This document shows, piece after piece, positions 60,547-64,000 of a DNA stretch of 64,000 nucleotides. The stretch comes from Ruegeria arenilitoris (GTDB lineage: Bacteria > Pseudomonadota > Alphaproteobacteria > Rhodobacterales > Rhodobacteraceae), in contig NZ_WQHX01000008.1 of the NCBI RefSeq assembly GCF_013035425.1, forward strand, positions 1 through 64,000, written 5' to 3'. A program made the translations under genes and the position numbers. The first letter of the stretch is position 1; the number at the start of each line of letters is the position of its first letter. Below the pieces are notes generated by a model, which made no database searches, was not told where the DNA came from, and worked only from the letters and a program-made list of their open reading frames with translations.

Positions 60547-61896
60547 ATGCAGATGTCGGACGAGGTTCAAAACAGGTTGCAAGCCCGCAACGAGGCTGCC
60601 TTTGCCGAGGAGGAACGCCGCGGCACAATGCTGGCTGCTAAGGTTCGTACCGTTGCCTTGGTTTTTGTTCTTTTGTGGCAGGCCATAGACAGTCCGGAAA
60701 CAGGGCCAACGTATTACTTCAACCTTTTAGAGATCTTCGTTTTCGTCATACTTGGCGGATTCCAATACTGGGTCGCCCGCAAGCACCACACTGGACGAAC
60801 ACTCCAATACTTTTTTGTTTCCGTCGATTGCGTTCTGTTGGCGGCGGTTTTTTCCCTGGGCTCACCTTACAATAACGATCCCCTTCCACCTGCCATTGCG
60901 ATGGATACTACACGGTTCCTCTATTTCTTTCTGTTTTTGATGCAGGCATCGTTCAGCTTTCGACCTTCTTTGGTCGTCTGGTGCGGGATGAGCATAATTC
61001 TAGCCCGCTTTGGAATGTGGTTATGGTTTTTGAACAAACCAAACGTTTACACAAATCTAGATCTTCAGGAGCAAACAGTAGATGCATGGCTTCAAGCCGG
61101 TTCGGACCTCAACTTTCTGTTCCTCGGATACGCGGCAACAGAACTTCTGGTCGTATCGATAGTCTCCGCAGGCCTTGCCATAGTGGTCGCGCGTTCCCGA
61201 CGCCTTGTGCTGAACTTACTTTCAACAGAACGAAAACGCGCGAGTTTGGCGCGTTACTTTTCGCCGAATGTCGTAAATCAGTTGAGCAACTCGAATGCTT
61301 CGGTCGCTGCCGCAAAACAGCAAGACGTGGCAGTTCTTTTCGCGGACATCATGGGTTTCACAAAGCTCTGCGAAAATTCCAGCGCTGAAGAGATCATAGA
61401 CCTACTACGAGGATATCATGAGCGTTTGGGGAAGGCCGTATTCGAAAATCAAGGTACTTTGGACAAGTACATTGGCGACGGGCTTATGGCTACTTTCGGC
61501 ACGCCCGACCCAAGTCCGAATGATCCGGCAAACGCTTTGAATTGCGCCTTCGAGATGATCCAAGCTTTGAACAATTGGAACAAGGAAAGACATTTGTCAG
61601 GTCTTGAGCCCATAAACGTGGGAATCGGATTGCATTGGGGTCCAGTGGTGGCCGGTGACATGGGCAACGAGCGTAGGCTTGAATACGGTGTAATCGGTGA
61701 TACCGTGAATATAGCCAGCAGGATCGAGCATCTTACACGCGAACTTGATGCCCAACTTATTGTCAGCGACGAGTTGGTGCGCGCTATCCAAAAAAATGGC
61801 AAAGCGCCGAGCCTCAACCGGCTGACCCTCGCAGGTTACCAAGAAATTCGAGGGAGAGCGTCTGGTTTAAAAGTTTGGAAATATTCTACCGCGTAA
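60547..61896 (+). CDS. Membrane-anchored class III adenylate cyclase
   Basis: A 449-residue protein. Residues 35-235 hold about six TM helices (TVALVFVLLWQAI, LLEIFVFVILGGF, FVSVDCVLLAAVF, FLYFFLFLMQ and two more). A linker RKRASLARYFSPNVV leads to the cyclase domain with metal aspartates D267 (LFADIMGFT) and D311 (KYIGDGLMATFG), substrate residues K307 and D385, and transition-state N388/R392 (GDTVNIASR). All canonical adenylate cyclase residues are present, so it should make cAMP. The ATG at 60553 is an alternative start. Third cyclase in the window. Confidence 0.92.
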   Translation: MQMSDEVQNRLQARNEAAFAEEERRGTMLAAKVRTVALVFVLLWQAIDSPETGPTYYFNLLEIFVFVILGGFQYWVARKHHTGRTLQYFFVSVDCVLLAAVFSLGSPYNNDPLPPAIAMDTTRFLYFFLFLMQASFSFRPSLVVWCGMSIILARFGMWLWFLNKPNVYTNLDLQEQTVDAWLQAGSDLNFLFLGYAATELLVVSIVSAGLAIVVARSRRLVLNLLSTERKRASLARYFSPNVVNQLSNSNASVAAAKQQDVAVLFADIMGFTKLCENSSAEEIIDLLRGYHERLGKAVFENQGTLDKYIGDGLMATFGTPDPSPNDPANALNCAFEMIQALNNWNKERHLSGLEPINVGIGLHWGPVVAGDMGNERRLEYGVIGDTVNIASRIEHLTRELDAQLIVSDELVRAIQKNGKAPSLNRLTLAGYQEIRGRASGLKVWKYSTA

Positions 61897-61977
61897 CGAC
61901 AAAATGGAACAGCACGTCCGTCCAACTAATTCACTCCAAGTTCCCACAAAAATTGAGGCTTACCGAAATACCCAGAC

Positions 61978-63747
61978 TTAAACGTAGAGGTTGTTTATTG
62001 CATTTGCATACCGTTCTGCAATTCGGGCTCGCTTAGGCTTTAGTGTTGGTGTGATTAAGCCACTTTCAAGATCCCAGGGTTCGACCTCGATGACCACATC
62101 CCGAACGCGGGCATAGGGTGGAACATCGCATAAACCGAGGGAAATACGCTTTACTAACTTTTTCCGGATTTGTTCTGAAGAAGGTTCGATTTCACGAGCC
62201 CACACTTGGAATTTCGGGACGTTCACGACAACAACAGCTGAACACCATGGCTTGCCATCACCCAAAACACATGCCTGATCGATCAGCGGATCTGCAACCA
62301 ATGCTGTCTCGATCGGTGTGGGATTCACGTTTTCCCCAGTCGAGAGGACGAGGATATCCTTTATCCGACCCTTTATGTAAACTCTACTGTCGACGATTTC
62401 GGCGGCATCCCCAGTACGGAGCCAGCCACCCTCATCAAAGGCTTCGCTTGTCGCATCTGGATTTTTCCAATACCCGATCATAGCGCTTGGAGTGCGAATT
62501 AACAGTTCTTGTCTGTCGCCGATTTTCAATTCGCTGCCCGGAAGCGCAAACCCAACGCTGTCACAGCGACGGTCATCTATTTTCGACCCGGTAACTGCAG
62601 GTCCCGCTTCTGTGAGTCCATAACCTTGCAGTACCGGCAATTCCATCGCCGCAAAGAATCGCGATGTTTCTGCGGACAGGTGCGCTCCTCCACAAACCAG
62701 CATTCGTATTCGGCCGCCAAATGCCTCTCGCACTCGCCTTGCTACACGTTGACCAACCAGCGCCCAATAGAGCTGGGCAATGGCGGGCACGGTCGGAAGG
62801 TTTTTTTCAATAGACTGTCGCCGACGCCAACCTGTTACCTCGGTCCAAGCCAGAATTTTGCGTGAAATAACTGACGTGTCTGCCTTGGAGATTACCCTTT
62901 CACGGATCCGTTCAAAAAGTCTCGGAACCGCCAACATTACGGTAGGACGCAACTCTTGCATATCTTCCGCCAAGTCTTGAACCGACCGCGTAAATGCCAC
63001 CGGACTATTGGCGAGCATGGGACAGAGATAACCCAAAGTTCTCTCAAATGCGTGGGCCAATGGAAGAATGGATAGGAACAAATCTTTTTCGGAAATCGGG
63101 TTTATCTTTCCGACAGTCCCCGCATTCCAAAGCAACGCCCTGTGTGCAAGCATCACACCCTTGGGCGGGCCAGTGGTTCCGGACGTGTAGATCAGTGTTG
63201 CCAAGTCGTCTTGCGAACCAAAATCGCCACCGACTTTCTGCGTACTACAGCTCAATGGTTCCGGACAAGAAATCGCGCGCCCACCTGAGGCTTGTTTATC
63301 TTTGACCAGCCAGACATCTCTAAGTTCGAATAGGGTTTTGCGCTGCGGCCCCAAAGCTTTCCAGCGTTCAATTCCGTCGGTTACACACAGTACCGCGCCG
63401 CTGTCGCGTAAAACGTGGCAAATATTGGCGGCGCTGTCCCGGGTGTAGACCGGAACGGTGACAAGCCTTTCGCTCATGGCCGCCAGATCGGTGACAACCC
63501 AATCTACCCCGTTGGGTAAGAAAATTCCAACTCTGTCACCTGGGCGCAACCCGGATTGCGCAAACGCGGCACGACGTTTGGCGACACGTTCATGCACCAT
63601 GCGCCATGTCAAAGTCCGCCATTCACCGTCAACGAACTGTAGATAGGCCGGGCAGTCTGGCGTATCGCTAACCCTTGCTTCAAACGCCTCGGGAATAGTT
63701 TGGCACAGCGAAACATCTGCCCTGCTGTCTAACGACCTCTCAAGCAT
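61978..63747 (-). CDS. Long-chain fatty acid-CoA ligase-like AMP-dependent synthetase
   Basis: A 589-residue adenylate-forming enzyme of the long-chain acyl-CoA synthetase type. It has ATP-binding YTSGTTGPPKGVML, LPLAHAFERTLGYL (the pattern of large FadD/FAA-type ligases), GYGLTEAGP, WLRTGDAAEI and GRIKDILVLSTGENVNPTPIE. It activates fatty acids to acyl-CoA. The start is the ATG at 63747 after AGAGGA; a longer frame of 78 extra residues has no protein-like character. Divergent from the partial gene at the window edge. Confidence 0.87.
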   Translation of the reverse strand: MLERSLDSRADVSLCQTIPEAFEARVSDTPDCPAYLQFVDGEWRTLTWRMVHERVAKRRAAFAQSGLRPGDRVGIFLPNGVDWVVTDLAAMSERLVTVPVYTRDSAANICHVLRDSGAVLCVTDGIERWKALGPQRKTLFELRDVWLVKDKQASGGRAISCPEPLSCSTQKVGGDFGSQDDLATLIYTSGTTGPPKGVMLAHRALLWNAGTVGKINPISEKDLFLSILPLAHAFERTLGYLCPMLANSPVAFTRSVQDLAEDMQELRPTVMLAVPRLFERIRERVISKADTSVISRKILAWTEVTGWRRRQSIEKNLPTVPAIAQLYWALVGQRVARRVREAFGGRIRMLVCGGAHLSAETSRFFAAMELPVLQGYGLTEAGPAVTGSKIDDRRCDSVGFALPGSELKIGDRQELLIRTPSAMIGYWKNPDATSEAFDEGGWLRTGDAAEIVDSRVYIKGRIKDILVLSTGENVNPTPIETALVADPLIDQACVLGDGKPWCSAVVVVNVPKFQVWAREIEPSSEQIRKKLVKRISLGLCDVPPYARVRDVVIEVEPWDLESGLITPTLKPKRARIAERYANAINNLYV

Positions 63748-63878
63748 AGCCGATCCTCTCATGCGGGGATCGCAGGCTCCATGATTCAAATCAATTAAAA
63801 CCACTTCCGGGCGGGCTAACCTTTTTGCGCGTCTTGAGTTGTTTTGAAATTTGAGACTTGGAAAGAAAGGTTCAACTA

Positions 63879-64000
63879 ATGGCTGGAACTGCTTCTTCAC
63901 CCTCTGAACGGATAAAATCACTAACGCGACTTGTGCAGAACTCGGGTCTCTATCCAAACAATCCCATCGTGAATAGTGCAACGACGGAGCCTGTAATTTG
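63879..64000 (+). CDS. Unknown protein, N-terminal part only (3' end outside window)
   Basis: An ATG at 63879 with GAAAGAAAGG 8 nt upstream opens a frame that stays open to the window edge (40 codons). The visible part (MAGTASSPSERIKSLTRLVQ...) has no recognisable motif or membrane segment. Divergent from the acyl-CoA ligase gene, with 131 bp between the starts. Confidence 0.6.
   Translation, partial: MAGTASSPSERIKSLTRLVQNSGLYPNNPIVNSATTEPVI

Noticed and set aside
1..64000. Search for mobile elements, phage genes, CRISPR arrays, rRNA and tRNA
   Set aside because: No transposase, integrase, regularly spaced repeat, or structural RNA signature was found by reading both strands; a dedicated tool could still find a divergent tRNA.

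Overview
The window looks like a chromosomal segment of a marine alphaproteobacterium of the Rhodobacterales/Roseobacter type. This is an inference from gene content: choline-sulfatase and quaternary-amine catabolism, a tripartite tricarboxylate (TTT) transporter with TctDE regulation, FNR-type sites of the form TTGAT-N4-ATCAA, FlgO/TPR-type adenylate cyclases, and many tightly coupled operons with ATGA or GTGA overlaps. I see no rRNA, tRNA, insertion sequence, integrase, phage gene or CRISPR array. Genes run off both ends of the window.

Region by region. 1-5.3 kb: the end of a C-type-lectin-like gene, then a signalling locus (NarL-type response regulator, a small exported protein of the molybdopterin-oxidoreductase fold, and a hybrid histidine kinase with REC and Hpt domains). 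Two candidate small RNAs flank this locus. Each has a promoter-like sequence and an intrinsic terminator, and they share a 13-nt perfect complementarity. 5.3-9.7 kb: a Tat-exported cyclase-family hydrolase, then a compact three-gene cassette of stand-alone adenylation domain, carrier protein and acyl-CoA-dehydrogenase-like flavoenzyme. This is the gene set that turns a carrier-bound amino acid into a dehydrogenated (e.g. pyrrolyl) thioester. 9.7-16.2 kb: a small heat-shock protein with an FNR-type site, several small unknown proteins, a large adenylate cyclase and a YegP-like protein. 16.2-27.3 kb: a hydantoinase / VOC / hydantoin racemase / DapA-like operon; a TetR-cupin divergent pair with diheme cytochrome c; then exported DUF3604, DUF3299 and metallo-beta-lactamase proteins and a nucleosidase.

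27.4-36 kb: a seven-gene, translationally coupled minus-strand operon (Rieske oxygenase, choline-sulfatase, SDR, beta-keto acid cleavage enzyme, aldehyde dehydrogenase, SDR, carnitine-dehydrogenase-like enzyme) behind a GlxA/CdhR-type AraC regulator. It probably degrades a quaternary amine or its sulfate ester. 36.2-46 kb: TctDE two-component system divergent from TctC and a fused TctA-TctB permease, followed by an isopropylmalate-dehydrogenase-like enzyme, a PrpF/GalD isomerase, an unknown 78-residue protein and a D-2-hydroxyacid dehydrogenase. An AbrB-family membrane protein lies opposite. Two near-identical GTATAC-type operators mark the last part of this locus.

46-52 kb: a kinase-like/P-loop fusion, then a stress block of SnoaL-like protein, FtsH-type protease, universal stress protein and phosphoribosyltransferase, headed by a perfect FNR site in activating geometry. 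52-64 kb: a SnoaL-cyclase fusion, an ABC/HlyD exporter, an AI-2E-family transporter, a diacylglycerol-kinase-like protein, a membrane-anchored adenylate cyclase, a long-chain acyl-CoA ligase and the start of an unrecognised gene.
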